Source of the DNA: Enterococcaceae bacterium
Lineage (GTDB): Bacteria > Bacillota > Bacilli > Lactobacillales > Enterococcaceae
DNA: 64,000 nt
Assembly: GCA_022649665.1 (NCBI GenBank)
Contig: JALCOL010000010.1
Span: 25,484 to 89,483, forward strand
Reading direction: 5' to 3'
Shown here: positions 7,034-16,751 of the stretch, in pieces
How positions within the stretch are numbered: the stretch's first letter is position 1
Layout: every line of letters begins with the position of its first letter
Program-made: the position numbers and the translations under genes
The notes under the pieces: model-generated
Told to the model about the DNA's origin: nothing
Databases searched by the model: none
The model's input: only the letters and a program-made list of their open reading frames with translations

Positions 7034-9208
7034 ATGCTTTATTTCTTTCGCTGCCGGATCAACCATTGAAAGTCCGATCCGGCTTTTTTCGATATCGACT
7101 GATAAAACCCAAACATCAACGATTTGACCAACAGAAACGACATCCAGCGGATTTTTTACAAAGCGCTTGCTGAGATGCGAAACGTGGACCAAGCCGTCTT
7201 CTTTCACACCGATATCGACAAATGCACCGAAATCAACTACATTGCGGACCGTCCCGCTCATTTTCATTCCCGGTTTCAAGTCTTCGATCTTCAAAACATC
7301 GCTGCGCAAGAGGACCGGCGGCAGATCTTCCCGCGGATCGCGTCCCGGTTGGATCAGCGACTGAATGATGTCTTTGATCGTCGCTTCGCCGGCTTCAAGG
7401 CGCACTGCCAGCTCTTGCGGATCAAGAAGCTTCAGGGTGCTCGTCGCTTCGGGTGTTCCAAGGGTCTGCTTTTTTACACCGGCGAGATCCAAAATATCTT
7501 TTGCAAGTGCGTAGCTTTCCGGATGGATATTCGTATTGTCGAACAGATTTTTTCCTTCAGGGATCCGCAAGAATCCCGCGGCCTGTTCGTAAGCTTTCGG
7601 CCCCAGCCGCGGAACTTTCTTCAGTTGCGGGCGGCTTTCAAACGCGCCGTTTTCTTCGCGAAAGGTGACGATATTTTCTGCGATCGTTTTATTCAGTCCG
7701 GAAACAAATTGTAGAAGCTGGATGCTGGCCGTATTCAAATCGATCCCTACTTGGTTGACAGCGGTCTCCACGACAAACGCCAGCTGGTCTTTCAAGAGCT
7801 TCTGACTGACATCGTGCTGGTATTGTCCGACCCCGACAGCTTGCGGATCGATCTTGACAAGTTCAGCGAGCGGATCTTGGAGGCGGCGGGCAATGCTGAC
7901 AGCACTCCGTTCTTCTACGTGAAGATCGGGAAATTCGCTGCGGGCAACTTCGCTGGCTGAATAGACCGATGCGCCGGCTTCGCTGACGATCGTGTAATAA
8001 ACTTTTCGGGAGAGTGTCTTCAATACTTCGCTTACAAATTGTTCTGATTCACGGCTTGCGGTACCATTGCCGATCGCGACGATATCGACTTGATATTTTT
8101 CAATCAATTTTTCAAACAGCGGACTTGCTTCGCTTCGTTTTTTTTCCGGCGCCGGCTTATGCGGATAAATAACAGATACCGCCAGAAGCTTCCCAGTCGC
8201 ATCAACAACTGCCAACTTGCAGCCGGTGCGATATGCCGGATCGAATCCCAGCACGCGTTTTCCCTTCAGCGGCGGTTGCAGCAAAAGGCTCCGCAAATTC
8301 TCGCCGAAAACATGGATCGCTTGGATCTCAGCAGAAGCGCTCAGCTGCTGACGCAGTTCGCGCTCGATGCTTGGCAGCAGGAAACGCTTCAAGCCGCTTT
8401 CGATCGCAGCCTGCATTAATTCGACATTCTGCGGCTCTTTTGTATGGATCAGCCGCCATTCCAAATAACGCTCGATTTCTTCATTTGGAAAAGCGATCGC
8501 GACTTTTAGTATTTTTTCTTTTTCGCCGCGGTTTAAAGCAAGCGTTCGATATGGCACCATTTTTTTGAATGGTGATTCAAATTCATAATACATCTCGAAC
8601 GTTTTCTGCGGATCATCGGCTTCTTTTTTGCGTGAAGAAACGATTTGTCCCTTAGCTTCAGTCTTCTCGCGGATATAGCTGCGAAATTGTGCATTATCGC
8701 TGATCTGTTCAGCAAGGATCTCTTGAGCACCGAGCAGCGCTTCCGCGATCGTCAGCACTTTTTCGCTGAGCAGTTTTTGCGCGACGACATTAATGGCTTC
8801 TTTTCCCTTTTGCTCCCAGATTCGCGCGGCTAGCGGCTCTAGTCCATTTTCTTTGGCGATCATCGCCTTGGTCCGCCGTTTCTGCTTATACGGCCGGTAA
8901 AGATCTTCAAGGGTCTGCAATTTTTCAGCGCGCATGATCTGTTGTTTTAACGCTGCCGTCAGTTTCCCTTGTGCATCGATCAAGCGCAGGATCTCTTCTT
9001 TTCGTTCGGCGACTTTTTCCTGCATCTGGTATGTTTCCTGGATCGCGTGGATCGCCACTTCTTCGAGATTACCGGTCAATTCTTTCCGGTAGCGGGCGAT
9101 AAACGGGATCGTATTTCCGTCTTCCAGCATCTTGATGACCGCTTGGATTTGATGCTTTGAATAATCTTGTAACGCTTCGCTTACTGATTGGATGATTGTC
9201 TGATTCAA
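7031..9208 (-). CDS. tex: Tex family RNA-binding transcription accessory protein
   Basis: 725-aa protein matching Tex/YdcI (about 720 aa): N-terminal helical region (TIPFIARYRKELTG, LEDLYRPYKQKRRT), YqgF-like RNase H fold (VLGFDPAYRTGCKLAVVD, IGNGTASRESE), SIYSASEVA-type and GVGQYQHDV segments, helix-hairpin-helix motifs (IDLNTASIQLLQFVSGL), and a C-terminal S1 RNA-binding domain (MSGTVRNVVDFGAFVDIGV). It is associated with transcription elongation and ribosome/RNA handling. The start is TTG 9208 after GAGGGA. Operon with the VOC and EIIA genes upstream (16-bp and 13-bp gaps). Confidence 0.95.
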   Translation of the reverse strand: MNQTIIQSVSEALQDYSKHQIQAVIKMLEDGNTIPFIARYRKELTGNLEEVAIHAIQETYQMQEKVAERKEEILRLIDAQGKLTAALKQQIMRAEKLQTLEDLYRPYKQKRRTKAMIAKENGLEPLAARIWEQKGKEAINVVAQKLLSEKVLTIAEALLGAQEILAEQISDNAQFRSYIREKTEAKGQIVSSRKKEADDPQKTFEMYYEFESPFKKMVPYRTLALNRGEKEKILKVAIAFPNEEIERYLEWRLIHTKEPQNVELMQAAIESGLKRFLLPSIERELRQQLSASAEIQAIHVFGENLRSLLLQPPLKGKRVLGFDPAYRTGCKLAVVDATGKLLAVSVIYPHKPAPEKKRSEASPLFEKLIEKYQVDIVAIGNGTASRESEQFVSEVLKTLSRKVYYTIVSEAGASVYSASEVARSEFPDLHVEERSAVSIARRLQDPLAELVKIDPQAVGVGQYQHDVSQKLLKDQLAFVVETAVNQVGIDLNTASIQLLQFVSGLNKTIAENIVTFREENGAFESRPQLKKVPRLGPKAYEQAAGFLRIPEGKNLFDNTNIHPESYALAKDILDLAGVKKQTLGTPEATSTLKLLDPQELAVRLEAGEATIKDIIQSLIQPGRDPREDLPPVLLRSDVLKIEDLKPGMKMSGTVRNVVDFGAFVDIGVKEDGLVHVSHLSKRFVKNPLDVVSVGQIVDVWVLSVDIEKSRIGLSMVDPAAKEIKH

Positions 9209-9224
9209 ATTGGCTACTTCCCTC

Positions 9225-9602
9225 TTAATCAAATTCACTCGAAACGGCGAATGTATTGCCGTCCGGATCGACAAAATTAAAAATGTCATGGTCGCCGACA
9301 TGCATCAAGCCGCCCAGATCGATCCCAAGTTTTTGCATTTTTTCATAAAGCACCTCGATGTTTGGCGTTGAAAAAATGATTGCCGGCGGCGGGGTGATGC
9401 TTTCTGCTGCGTAATCTTCAAAATACTTGCGGTCATAAAGCGCCAGCCGCCACGGACAATCCGGTGTCGGCGAAGTTTCATAGACCAGCGTTCCCTCGCT
9501 GACTTCCGCTTCCCGTTCGGCAAAACCGATCTTTTGCCAAAAATCGGCAGACTTGCGGACATTTTTTACGTAATAAATGATTTTTGCTTCTGCACTGAAC
9601 AT
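9225..9602 (-). CDS. VOC (glyoxalase/bleomycin-resistance) family protein
   Basis: 125-aa single-domain vicinal-oxygen-chelate protein: KIIYYVKNVRKSADFWQKIG at the start, IIFSTPNIEVLYEKMQKLG in the middle and HDIFNFVDPDGNTFAVSSE at the end, giving the two beta-alpha-beta-beta-beta modules. Metal ligands are only partly conserved, so substrate and activity cannot be told. ATG 9602 follows AGGAGG. It sits between the EIIA gene and tex in one operon. Confidence 0.85.
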   Translation of the reverse strand: MFSAEAKIIYYVKNVRKSADFWQKIGFAEREAEVSEGTLVYETSPTPDCPWRLALYDRKYFEDYAAESITPPPAIIFSTPNIEVLYEKMQKLGIDLGGLMHVGDHDIFNFVDPDGNTFAVSSEFD

Positions 9603-9615
9603 TTCTTCTGCCTCC

Positions 9616-10014
9616 TTAGTCTTCGGCTGCGCGCTCCTCGATCGCTTCCTGCCCTTTAGTTACCAAGTGATCAGCCAAGTCATGGGCGTCTTTGATGAAC
9701 AACCGGCTTTGCGTACTTTCGATCAATAGCGGCAAATTGACGCCGGTGATGATCAACGAATTCTGGTAGCCTTTTAATTCGTGCGATGCAGCGCGGTAAG
9801 GCGTCCCTCCCAAAAGATCGGTCAGCACCAAGAGCCCCTCTGCCCGATGCGCTTCTCGGATAAAGACATCGGCCAGCTTTTTCTGATAATCGCTGAGAGC
9901 CTCGCCGTTATAAGGGATAACTTGAAAATAATCTTGCTCTCCGGTAATCATTTTTAGTGATTGATACAGGCCGCTTGCGAATTCGCCGTGGCCGGTCAAA
10001 ATAATACTGATCAT
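9616..10014 (-). CDS. orphan PTS EIIA domain, mannose family
   Basis: 132-aa EIIA of the mannose/fructose/sorbose PTS family. The phosphoryl-accepting His lies in ILTGHGEFASG, and the LTDLLGGTPYRAA loop is diagnostic. No EIIB, IIC or IID gene is adjacent, so it may phosphorylate a partner elsewhere or act in regulation. The start is ATG 10014 behind AGAGG; the longer ORF from 10068 lacks a ribosome-binding site. First gene of the EIIA-VOC-tex operon. Confidence 0.88.
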   Translation of the reverse strand: MISIILTGHGEFASGLYQSLKMITGEQDYFQVIPYNGEALSDYQKKLADVFIREAHRAEGLLVLTDLLGGTPYRAASHELKGYQNSLIITGVNLPLLIESTQSRLFIKDAHDLADHLVTKGQEAIEERAAED

Positions 10015-10110
10015 TTTTTTCGCCTCTTTCATCTGCTTACCAAACCATACTATGCCGAAAAGCTGCAAGTCAATGGCTCTTCAAAAATTTAGTGGTCATC
10101 TGGTGATTCT

Positions 10111-10120
10111 TTGCTATAAT
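10111..10120 (+). promoter_or_regulatory. extended -10 promoter
   Basis: TTGCTATAAT (TGnTATAAT form, -10 at 10115-10120) 26 bp upstream of the 87-aa gene; no good -35 box, as expected of extended -10 promoters. Confidence 0.6.
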
Positions 10121-10146
10121 ACATGAGAGAGGAGGAGGAAATTTTC

Positions 10147-10410
10147 ATGGAAGAACAACGCAAAGCTTTGGAAAAACTTATCCTGGATACCAACAATTCG
10201 ATCTACAAGAATGAGCTGACTCAAGAGAAAGTTGCTGAACGGCTGAAAAAATTCGCCGATGAAAAAGGCAACGTTTCATATACTGAATTGATCTCTTTTG
10301 CAATGCAGGAAACCCGTGATTATACGACGGCCTTCGTCAGCGATGTAATCATGAATCTCTTCGACCAAGGATACTTGGCCGCACCAAAAAAAGAAGACGA
10401 AACAAAATAA
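10147..10410 (+). CDS. conserved hypothetical protein, 87 aa
   Basis: Helix-rich, charged, soluble 87-aa protein (LEKLILDTNNSIYKNELTQ, LISFAMQETRDYTTAFVSDV) with a Lys/Glu tail. I do not recognise a characterised family. The start is ATG 10147 after a strong GAGGAGGAGG; the ATG at 10123 lies upstream of that site. It has its own extended -10 promoter and is followed by a terminator-bearing repeat, so it is probably monocistronic. Confidence 0.75.
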   Translation: MEEQRKALEKLILDTNNSIYKNELTQEKVAERLKKFADEKGNVSYTELISFAMQETRDYTTAFVSDVIMNLFDQGYLAAPKKEDETK

Positions 10411-10420
10411 GCTTCAAGCG

Positions 10421-10589
10421 AAAAGAGGTTGGGACAAAAGTGTCCAGCTTCGAGAAATAAGAAGAAAAATCCGAAAATAGTTTCTTATATTTTTGAGATT
10501 TTTCGGCTTATTTCCGAAGAAGCTGCTTTTGAAACACCGTTTATTCGGAAAAGAGGCTGGGACATGACTTTTGTCCCAGCCTCCTTTTT
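10421..10589. repeat. intergenic repeat with terminator hairpin, copy 1
   Basis: About 168 bp beginning AAAAGAGGTTGGGACAAAAG, with an AAATAAGAAGAAAAATCCGAA segment, then CTGCTTTTGAAACACCGTTT and ending in the hairpin GAGGCTGGGACATGACTTTTGTCCCAGCCTCC plus T-run, which ends the + strand gene. Copy 2 is at 38079-38245, with half or degenerate copies at 21664-21740 and 41690-41770. No protein-coding sense. Confidence 0.8.
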
Positions 10590-10786
10590 TATACTTCTGA
10601 TGGATGTTCTTCATAGACAAAAGTCACATCACCGCCTAAGTGGGCGATCCCTTTAAAATGCGAACGATCTTCCAGCTTGAGCCATGCCTGCCGGAAATCC
10701 AAATATTGATCATGAGTGACAAAGATCTCTTTGATCTCGCCCTCCTTCAGCTGTTTCAGCAAATCAACATAATCTACTTCGCTCAT
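10589..10786 (-). CDS. small hypothetical protein downstream of accA
   Basis: 65-aa acidic protein (DYVDLLKQLKEGEIKEIFVT, HFKGIAHLGGDVTFVYEEHP), no recognised domain. ATG 10786 follows AGGAGGG at good spacing, so it is likely translated. It lies 47 bp downstream of accA on the same strand and is probably the last gene of the fatty-acid operon; the terminator hairpin of the adjacent repeat lies at its end. Confidence 0.7.
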   Translation of the reverse strand: MSEVDYVDLLKQLKEGEIKEIFVTHDQYLDFRQAWLKLEDRSHFKGIAHLGGDVTFVYEEHPSEV

Positions 10787-10833
10787 TTGAATCCCTCCTG
10801 TTCACAGTATAGCAGATTCAAGCCGGACCGTTC

Positions 10834-11619
10834 TCAATATTTGCGGAAACGCTGATAGCGCTCCAGCGTGACCGCTTTGCTAGAGAAGTCCTGCCACTTT
10901 GCGAGCTGCTCGCAGAGTGCGGTCTTGACCATCCGCACCGTTTTCGACGGCGAAAGCTTCTCGCCGTTCAAGCTTTCCGGGAAAACACGGTCGCAGATCT
11001 GCATCTCTTTGAGGCTCGCAGCATCGATCTTCATCAATTCTGCGGCCTCGATACTGCGGGAAGCGTCTTTCCAAAGGATCGAGGCGAACCCTTCCGGTGA
11101 CAAAACGGCATAAAAAGTGTTCTCCAGCATCCAGACTTGATTGGCCAAGCCAAGTGCCAAGGCACCGCCGCTGCCGCCCTCGCCGATGATGATCGCCAAG
11201 ATCGGTACGTTGAGGTCGCTCATTTGGAGCAGCGACTCTGCGATCGCCGCGCCTTGTCCGCGCTTTTCCGCATCGACGCCGCAATACGCTCCGGCGGTAT
11301 CGATCAGCGTGACGACCGGCCGCTTAAATTTTTCAGCCTGCCGCATCAAACGCTGCGCTTTGCGGTACCCTTCCGGATGGGGTGAGCCAAAATTGACCTC
11401 CAGATTCTCCTGCAGATTTTTGCCTTTTTGGATCCCGATCAAAGTAACTGCTTGACCGTTGATTCGTCCAACGCCGCCCACGATCGCTGCGTCGTCGCCA
11501 AATAAGCGGTCGCCATGGAGCTCTTGAAAATCTTCACTCAACGCAGCGATCCACTCTTTGGCACTCAAGCGTTCAGGGCTGCGTGCTTCGCTCAACAGCT
11601 TTTTCAGATCATTCGCCAT
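10834..11619 (-). CDS. accA: acetyl-CoA carboxylase carboxyltransferase, alpha subunit
   Basis: 261-aa AccA, partner of AccD in transferring CO2 from carboxybiotin on AccB to acetyl-CoA, giving malonyl-CoA for fatty-acid synthesis. Signature segments: [51 protein letters not shown] and [13 protein letters not shown]. It is the short, Gram-positive form without the long N-terminal helical region of E. coli AccA. ATG overlaps the end of accD by 11 bp. Next-to-last gene of the fab/acc operon. Confidence 0.97.
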   Translation of the reverse strand: MANDLKKLLSEARSPERLSAKEWIAALSEDFQELHGDRLFGDDAAIVGGVGRINGQAVTLIGIQKGKNLQENLEVNFGSPHPEGYRKAQRLMRQAEKFKRPVVTLIDTAGAYCGVDAEKRGQGAAIAESLLQMSDLNVPILAIIIGEGGSGGALALGLANQVWMLENTFYAVLSPEGFASILWKDASRSIEAAELMKIDAASLKEMQICDRVFPESLNGEKLSPSKTVRMVKTALCEQLAKWQDFSSKAVTLERYQRFRKY

Positions 11620-12490
11620 TTTCGCTCACCTCATTTGTTTGATGGAGCCGCAAAAACTCGGCTAACCGTTCCCGCATCTTTTCCCGCGGGACGATTTGAT
11701 CAACAAACCCGTGCGCCAGCAAAAATTCAGCGCGCTGAAAATCATCCGGCAGCTCTTCGCGGATCGTCTGTTCGATCACGCGCCGTCCGGCAAAACCGAT
11801 CAGACTTTGCGGTTCCGCCAAGATCAGATCTCCTTGCATCGCAAAACTGGCGGTTACGCCGCCGGTCGTCGGATCGGTCAAGACGCTGAGATACAATAGG
11901 CCGGCATTGCTGTGGCGCTTGACCGCATTCGTGACCTTCGCCATCTGCATCAAGGAAAAGATCCCTTCCTGCATCCGCGCCCCGCCGGAAGCGGAAAATA
12001 AGATGACCGGCAGCTTTTGTTCAGCCGCCCGTTCAAATAACCGCGTGATCTTCTCGCCGACAACAGTTCCCATGCTGCCCATAATGAAATGCGGATCCAT
12101 GATGCCGATCGCTGTTTTGATCCCTTCAAGCGCGGCGGTCCCGGTCAGCACCGCATCGTTCAAAGCGGTCTTTTGCTGAGCAGCTGTGAGTTTTTCCGCA
12201 TAATCTGGAAAAGACAGCGGATCCTTCGACAAAAGCTCCCCGTCCCATGGAATGAAACTTTTTTCGTCTGCGATCAAAGCCAAGCGCTTCCAAGCGGTGA
12301 TGCGGTATGCATAGCCGCATTCCGGACAAGTTTTGCTCTCGCCAAGATCTTTGATATAGATCGTTGCTTTGCAGCGCGGGCACTTGATCCACACATTATC
12401 AGGTACCGCCGGCTGCGAAGCTTTTCCGGGATTTTCCAAGTCGTTTGGAGGAGTGATTCGAATATATTTTCTTTTCTTAAATAAAGGCAA
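11609..12490 (-). CDS. accD: acetyl-CoA carboxylase carboxyltransferase, beta subunit
   Basis: 293-aa AccD with the N-terminal four-Cys zinc ribbon (CPRC near residue 38 and CPECGY near 57) and the crotonase-fold carboxyltransferase core: [55 protein letters not shown]. It forms the A2B2 carboxyltransferase with AccA. The start is TTG 12490, seven bases after AGGAGG; it lies 11 bp downstream of accC. Confidence 0.97.
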   Translation of the reverse strand: MPLFKKRKYIRITPPNDLENPGKASQPAVPDNVWIKCPRCKATIYIKDLGESKTCPECGYAYRITAWKRLALIADEKSFIPWDGELLSKDPLSFPDYAEKLTAAQQKTALNDAVLTGTAALEGIKTAIGIMDPHFIMGSMGTVVGEKITRLFERAAEQKLPVILFSASGGARMQEGIFSLMQMAKVTNAVKRHSNAGLLYLSVLTDPTTGGVTASFAMQGDLILAEPQSLIGFAGRRVIEQTIREELPDDFQRAEFLLAHGFVDQIVPREKMRERLAEFLRLHQTNEVSENGE

Positions 12491-12501
12491 ACGGCATCCT
12501 C

Positions 12502-13878
12502 CTAACTTTCAGCTGTTTCGTTCTCTTCCCATTCTGGTAAAAATGTTTCCGCAATGAAACTCGTATCATAATTCCCTTGCATAAATTCTGGATGCATCAA
12601 AAGATCAAGCTGAAACTCGCGATTCGTCACGACGCCTTCCGTCACCAGTTCGTTCAGCGCGCGCTGCATTTTCATGATCGCTTCACTGCGGTCCGCCCCC
12701 AAAACGATGATTTTGGCGATCATCGAATCATAAAAAGGCGGGATCGTGTAACCGGAATACATTGCACTGTCGACTCGCAGGCCCAACCCGCCGCTTGGGA
12801 GCAGCAGATTTTCGATTTTGCCGGGCATCGGTGCAAAATGAAACCGCGGATTTTCCGCGTTGATCCGGCACTCGATCGCATGTCCGGAAAAATGGATATC
12901 TTCCTGCCGCCAAGCCAGCTTTTCGCCCGCAGCGATCCGGATCTGGCTTTTGACTAGATCGATTCCAGTGATCATTTCAGTGACTGGATGTTCAACTTGG
13001 ATCCGGGTATTCATTTCCATAAAATAAAATTGTCCTGCAGGATCCAATAAAAACTCGACTGTTCCGGCATTTTCATAGCCCGCTGCTTTGGCGGCATCGA
13101 CAGCGGCTGCTCCAAGCGCAAGGCGGGTCTTTTCATCGACAAAGATCGCCGGCGCTTCTTCGATCATTTTTTGGTGATTCCGCTGCAGCGAGCAGTCGCG
13201 TTCACCCAAATGAACCACGCGGCCTTCTGCGCCAGCTAAAATCTGCACTTCGATGTGGCGCGCGGGATAGATCACTTTTTCCAAATACATCGCGCCGTTG
13301 CCGAATGCTGCCAGAGCTTCTTTTTGCGCTGACTGGAATGCTTCCTTTAAGTCTTTCGCAGCAGCCACTTGGCGGATCCCTTTTCCGCCGCCCCCCGCTG
13401 ATGCTTTGAGCATGACCGGATAGCCGACGCTTTGTGCGATTTTTTCCGCTTCCTCCGCCGAGTGGATCTCGCCGTCGCTTCCCGGAATGACAGGAACACC
13501 AGCGTGATGCATCAATTTTCTGGCATGGACTTTGTCGCCCATCAAATCGATCGTTTCCGCATCCGGACCGATAAATTTGATCCCGCTAGCTTCGCAGATC
13601 TCAGCAAATCGGCTGTTCTCCGACAAAAAGCCAAATCCGGGATGGATCGCTTCAGCATGCGTGACACCGGCTGCTGAAATGATTTCAGGAATATTCAAAT
13701 ATGACGCATTCGCTTTAGGCGGGCCGATGCAGATCGCTTCATCCGCCAGCTGGGTATGGAGCGCTTCGGCATCCGCCGTTGAATAGACTGCGACTGTTTC
13801 GATCCCCATTTCTTGACAAGCATGGATGATCCGAACCGCGATCTCACCGCGATTTGCCACTAAAATTTTTCTAAACAT
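12502..13878 (-). CDS. accC: acetyl-CoA carboxylase, biotin carboxylase subunit
   Basis: 458-aa ATP-grasp enzyme that carboxylates the biotin on AccB using ATP and bicarbonate. N-terminal preATP-grasp domain ([15 protein letters not shown]), glycine-rich ATP loop ([15 protein letters not shown]), EVQILAG, the KMIEEAPA segment, [18 protein letters not shown] and the C-terminal [11 protein letters not shown]. Full length for the family. Seven-bp gap after fabZ. Confidence 0.98.
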   Translation of the reverse strand: MFRKILVANRGEIAVRIIHACQEMGIETVAVYSTADAEALHTQLADEAICIGPPKANASYLNIPEIISAAGVTHAEAIHPGFGFLSENSRFAEICEASGIKFIGPDAETIDLMGDKVHARKLMHHAGVPVIPGSDGEIHSAEEAEKIAQSVGYPVMLKASAGGGGKGIRQVAAAKDLKEAFQSAQKEALAAFGNGAMYLEKVIYPARHIEVQILAGAEGRVVHLGERDCSLQRNHQKMIEEAPAIFVDEKTRLALGAAAVDAAKAAGYENAGTVEFLLDPAGQFYFMEMNTRIQVEHPVTEMITGIDLVKSQIRIAAGEKLAWRQEDIHFSGHAIECRINAENPRFHFAPMPGKIENLLLPSGGLGLRVDSAMYSGYTIPPFYDSMIAKIIVLGADRSEAIMKMQRALNELVTEGVVTNREFQLDLLMHPEFMQGNYDTSFIAETFLPEWEENETAES

Positions 13879-13885
13879 GCTTCAC

Positions 13886-14308
13886 CTATCCAATCATGAA
13901 CGTCAAGCGTCCTTCGCAAACTTTTTTTGAGTCGACGGTGGCGACCCCTTGTCCGATCCCCGCGCGGCCTTTCAATTTCACGATTTCCACTTCCAAACGC
14001 AAAATATCGCCGGGCACGACTTTCTGGCGGAATTTTACTTGGTCGATCCCGCCGAAGTAAGCCGTTTTTCCTTTGAATTCTGCTTGCGAAAGCAGTGCGA
14101 CTGCCCCAGCTTGTGCCAACGCTTCAACGATCAAAACACCCGGCATGACCGGCTCTCCCGGAAAATGTCCGGCAAAAAACGGTTCATTGATCGTCAGATT
14201 CTTTTGTGCGACGACCTTTTTTCCCGCTTCGATCTCGACGATCCGGTCCAAAAGCAAAAATGGCGGGCGGTGCGGCAAGATTTTCATGATTTCACGCACA
14301 TCAAGCAT
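13886..14308 (-). CDS. fabZ: 3-hydroxyacyl-ACP dehydratase FabZ
   Basis: 140-aa hot-dog-fold dehydratase that removes water from 3-hydroxyacyl-ACP in each elongation cycle. Catalytic His in [12 protein letters not shown] and catalytic Glu in [23 protein letters not shown] is the family signature. The start chosen is ATG 14308, which overlaps the accB stop (ATGCTTGA); a GTG three codons upstream is also possible. Whether it also isomerises to unsaturated acyl-ACP, as the FabN paralogue does in E. faecalis, cannot be read from the sequence. Confidence 0.95.
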   Translation of the reverse strand: MLDVREIMKILPHRPPFLLLDRIVEIEAGKKVVAQKNLTINEPFFAGHFPGEPVMPGVLIVEALAQAGAVALLSQAEFKGKTAYFGGIDQVKFRQKVVPGDILRLEVEIVKLKGRAGIGQGVATVDSKKVCEGRLTFMIG

Positions 14309-14774
14309 TCTCTTCACCTTCGATCCGGAACAAAAGCTGATCGTATTCTACGACGGCTTCATTCTCGATATTGATTTCTTTCAAGATCCCGCTCACAGGA
14401 CAAGGGATCTCATTCATCACTTTCATGGCTTCAATAATACATAAAATATCGCCTTTTTCAACAGAATCGCCGACTTCTTTGAACTGCGGCGCTTCCGGTT
14501 CGGGCCGCAAATACGCGACCCCGACGAGCGGCGAGCGCAATTCAGTCCAATCTGCCGAGTGGGCTGGCACTTCTTGCGCTTCCGGCGCTTCGACTGCTGC
14601 GGTTTCTGCCGGAGCAGCCTCTTTTTCGGGCAAAAGCGGTTCATCAGCCCCTTGAAGCTGTTTATTTTCATTTTTGCTCATTTGGATCGTGTCTGTCGAA
14701 TTTTTCCAAAGGAATTCACGTAATTCGGAAGCATCGAACTTTTCGAGCAGTTCTTTGATCTCCTCAAAATTCAT
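14301..14774 (-). CDS. accB: biotin carboxyl carrier protein of acetyl-CoA carboxylase
   Basis: 157-aa BCCP: N-terminal helix (residues 1-35), Ala/Pro/Glu-rich linker (about 50-90), and C-terminal biotinyl domain with the biotin-accepting Lys in [13 protein letters not shown] (the usual motif is AMKM or AMKL). [10 protein letters not shown] and [10 protein letters not shown] are the flanking strands. Overlaps fabF by 11 bp upstream and fabZ by 8 bp downstream, indicating translational coupling. Confidence 0.96.
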   Translation of the reverse strand: MNFEEIKELLEKFDASELREFLWKNSTDTIQMSKNENKQLQGADEPLLPEKEAAPAETAAVEAPEAQEVPAHSADWTELRSPLVGVAYLRPEPEAPQFKEVGDSVEKGDILCIIEAMKVMNEIPCPVSGILKEINIENEAVVEYDQLLFRIEGEENA

Positions 14775-16008
14775 TTGTTTCCTCCCAACGTTTGAAACAC
14801 AGCACGCCGTTATGACCGCCGAAACCGAGCGAATTGCTCAATGCATATTGCATCGCGGTCGCTTCGCCGCGCCCGATCAGCACATTTGCACGGATCTTTG
14901 GATCCAGATGCTGCGTATTGATCGTTCCCGGTGCGAATTGAGTTTCCAAAGCTTTAAGACAAGCGATCGCCTCGATCGCGCCGGCTGCACCCAGTAAGTG
15001 TCCCGTTGCGCCTTTTGTCGAACTGATCAGTGTTTGCGACTCCTCGCCCAATGCTTGCAAGATCGCTTCTGTTTCGGCAACATCATTTGCCGGTGTGCTG
15101 GTGCCGTGCGCATTCACATAATCGATCGCCTTGGGAGATATGCCGGCTTCAGTGATCGCCGCTTTCATCGCCATTGCGGCCGGCTCACCGGTCGGGTCAG
15201 GCGTCGTCATATGATGAGCGTCACACGTTGCTCCGTAGCCGACGACTTCACCGAGGATCTCGGCGTTGCGGGCTAAAGCATGGGTCAAACTTTCCAAGAC
15301 CAGCACTCCGGCGCCTTCCCCGATGACGAACCCGCTGCGCGCTTCATCAAACGGGATCGAAGCCTTTGCTGGATCGCTTTCGCGGGTCAGTGCTGTCAGT
15401 GCACTGAAGCCGCCGATCCCGATCTCATCGATCGGTGCTTCGGTTCCGCCAGCTAAAATCGCATCGCTATAGCCAAATTTGATATTGCGGAAAGCTTCGC
15501 CGATCGAGTGGGTCGCGCTTGCGCAAGCGGTGACGGTTGCCGTGCAGATCCCTTTTGCGCCGACCCGCAGTGCCAAGTTTCCGGCGGCCATATTGGCGAT
15601 CGCCATCGGAACGAACAAAGGCGAGATGCGCTGCGGCCCTTTGATATGCATTTTGATGATCTGTTCTTGCAGCGTCGTAAGACCGCCGATCCCCGAACCA
15701 AGCATCACGCCGATCCGGTAGGGATCTTCCCTTTCAAGGTCGATGCCGCTGTCTGCGAGTGCTTCTAAGCCGGCATAGATCCCATACCATGAAAAACGAT
15801 CCATTCTTTTGCTGTCTTTGTGGACAAGATATTTATCAAATGGGAAGTCTTTGATTTCGCTTGCCACACTTATTCCAGTGGGACCAGCATCAAAACGCTC
15901 GATCGGCCCGATCCCCGATTTACCGCCAGCTAAGTTTTCCCAAAATATTTGCGGATCATTTCCCAGCGCACTAGTCAACCCAGCGCCTGTCACTACTACT
16001 CGTTCCAT
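14764..16008 (-). CDS. fabF: 3-oxoacyl-ACP synthase II (FabF)
   Basis: 414-aa elongating condensing enzyme. Catalytic Cys in TVTACASATHSIGEA, catalytic His in YVNAHGTSTPANDVAE and in GATGHLLGAAGA, plus the C-terminal NSLGFGGHNG loop: the Cys-His-His triad of KAS I/II enzymes. It carries acyl chains through successive elongation cycles. Single FabF in the cluster; a FabO-like paralogue for unsaturated fatty acids, as in E. faecalis, is not seen here. Confidence 0.97.
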   Translation of the reverse strand: MERVVVTGAGLTSALGNDPQIFWENLAGGKSGIGPIERFDAGPTGISVASEIKDFPFDKYLVHKDSKRMDRFSWYGIYAGLEALADSGIDLEREDPYRIGVMLGSGIGGLTTLQEQIIKMHIKGPQRISPLFVPMAIANMAAGNLALRVGAKGICTATVTACASATHSIGEAFRNIKFGYSDAILAGGTEAPIDEIGIGGFSALTALTRESDPAKASIPFDEARSGFVIGEGAGVLVLESLTHALARNAEILGEVVGYGATCDAHHMTTPDPTGEPAAMAMKAAITEAGISPKAIDYVNAHGTSTPANDVAETEAILQALGEESQTLISSTKGATGHLLGAAGAIEAIACLKALETQFAPGTINTQHLDPKIRANVLIGRGEATAMQYALSNSLGFGGHNGVLCFKRWEETNEF

Positions 16009-16019
16009 TATAAGCCCTC

Positions 16020-16751
16020 CTACATTACCAGCCCGCCATCAACGCACAGCACCTGTCCCGTCACATACGGACTCTCTGCCAAATACAAGGCCGTTTTCGC
16101 GACATCTTGCGGCGTGCCGAATGATTGGAGCGGGATTTGCTGTTTCAGCTGCTCTTTGACTTTCTCTGATAATTTCTGCGTCATTTTCGTGTCGATGAAT
16201 CCCGGAGCGATCGCGTTGCAGGTGATCCCGCATTTTGCGACTTCACGGGCAACTGATTTCGTCAGACCGATCACGCCGGCTTTGCTGGCAGCATAATTGG
16301 ACTGGCCAGCATTGCCAGAAACCCCCGAAACACTCGAAAGATTGATGATGCGTCCAGCGCGCTGTTTGATCATCGGCTTCAGAGCAGACCGGATCATATT
16401 GAAAGTCCCGGTCAAATTGATATCCAAAACACTTTGAAAATCTTCCGTCGTCATCCGCAGCATCAATTTGTCACGCGTGATCCCGGCATTGTTGACTAAA
16501 ATGTCGAGGGTCCCGAATGTTTCGATCACTTCGGCGATGATTCGTTTGCAATCATCGGCTTCGGCAATATTTCCGCTGACACCGATCACCGGAACTTGAT
16601 AGTTGTTTTTGATTTCTTGGATCAGCTCTTGCGGAACTTCACGCGAGCCGTTCAGCGCGATCTGAAAGCCTTGTGCCGCAAAATGTTCTGCGATTGCAAG
16701 CCCAATCCCGCGCGTTGAACCGGTGATCAAAGCTGTTTTTGGTTTATCCAT
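16020..16751 (-). CDS. fabG: 3-oxoacyl-ACP reductase FabG
   Basis: 243-aa short-chain dehydrogenase using NADPH: cofactor loop TGSTRGIGLA, NNAG motif in ILVNNAGITRD, and the Ser-Tyr-Lys active site in NLSSVSGVSGNAGQSNYAASK. It reduces 3-oxoacyl-ACP to 3-hydroxyacyl-ACP. Overlaps fabD by 8 bp. Confidence 0.97.
   Translation of the reverse strand: MDKPKTALITGSTRGIGLAIAEHFAAQGFQIALNGSREVPQELIQEIKNNYQVPVIGVSGNIAEADDCKRIIAEVIETFGTLDILVNNAGITRDKLMLRMTTEDFQSVLDINLTGTFNMIRSALKPMIKQRAGRIINLSSVSGVSGNAGQSNYAASKAGVIGLTKSVAREVAKCGITCNAIAPGFIDTKMTQKLSEKVKEQLKQQIPLQSFGTPQDVAKTALYLAESPYVTGQVLCVDGGLVM

Noticed and set aside
7124..7714. 196-aa + strand ORF inside tex
   Set aside because: Antisense shadow of tex, whose protein is a clear full-length family match; no ribosome-binding site.
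10429..10656. 75-aa + strand and 68-aa minus ORFs in the 10.4-10.6 kb repeat
   Set aside because: They lie in the terminator-bearing intergenic repeat and are not preserved in the copy at 38079.
11515..12484. Several + strand ORFs across accA/accD
   Set aside because: Antisense frames opened by the codon bias of the real genes; no homology seen and no ribosome-binding sites.
16039..16233. Duplicate dehydrogenase-like frame within fabG
   Set aside because: Same-strand shifted frame of fabG; fabG itself is intact.
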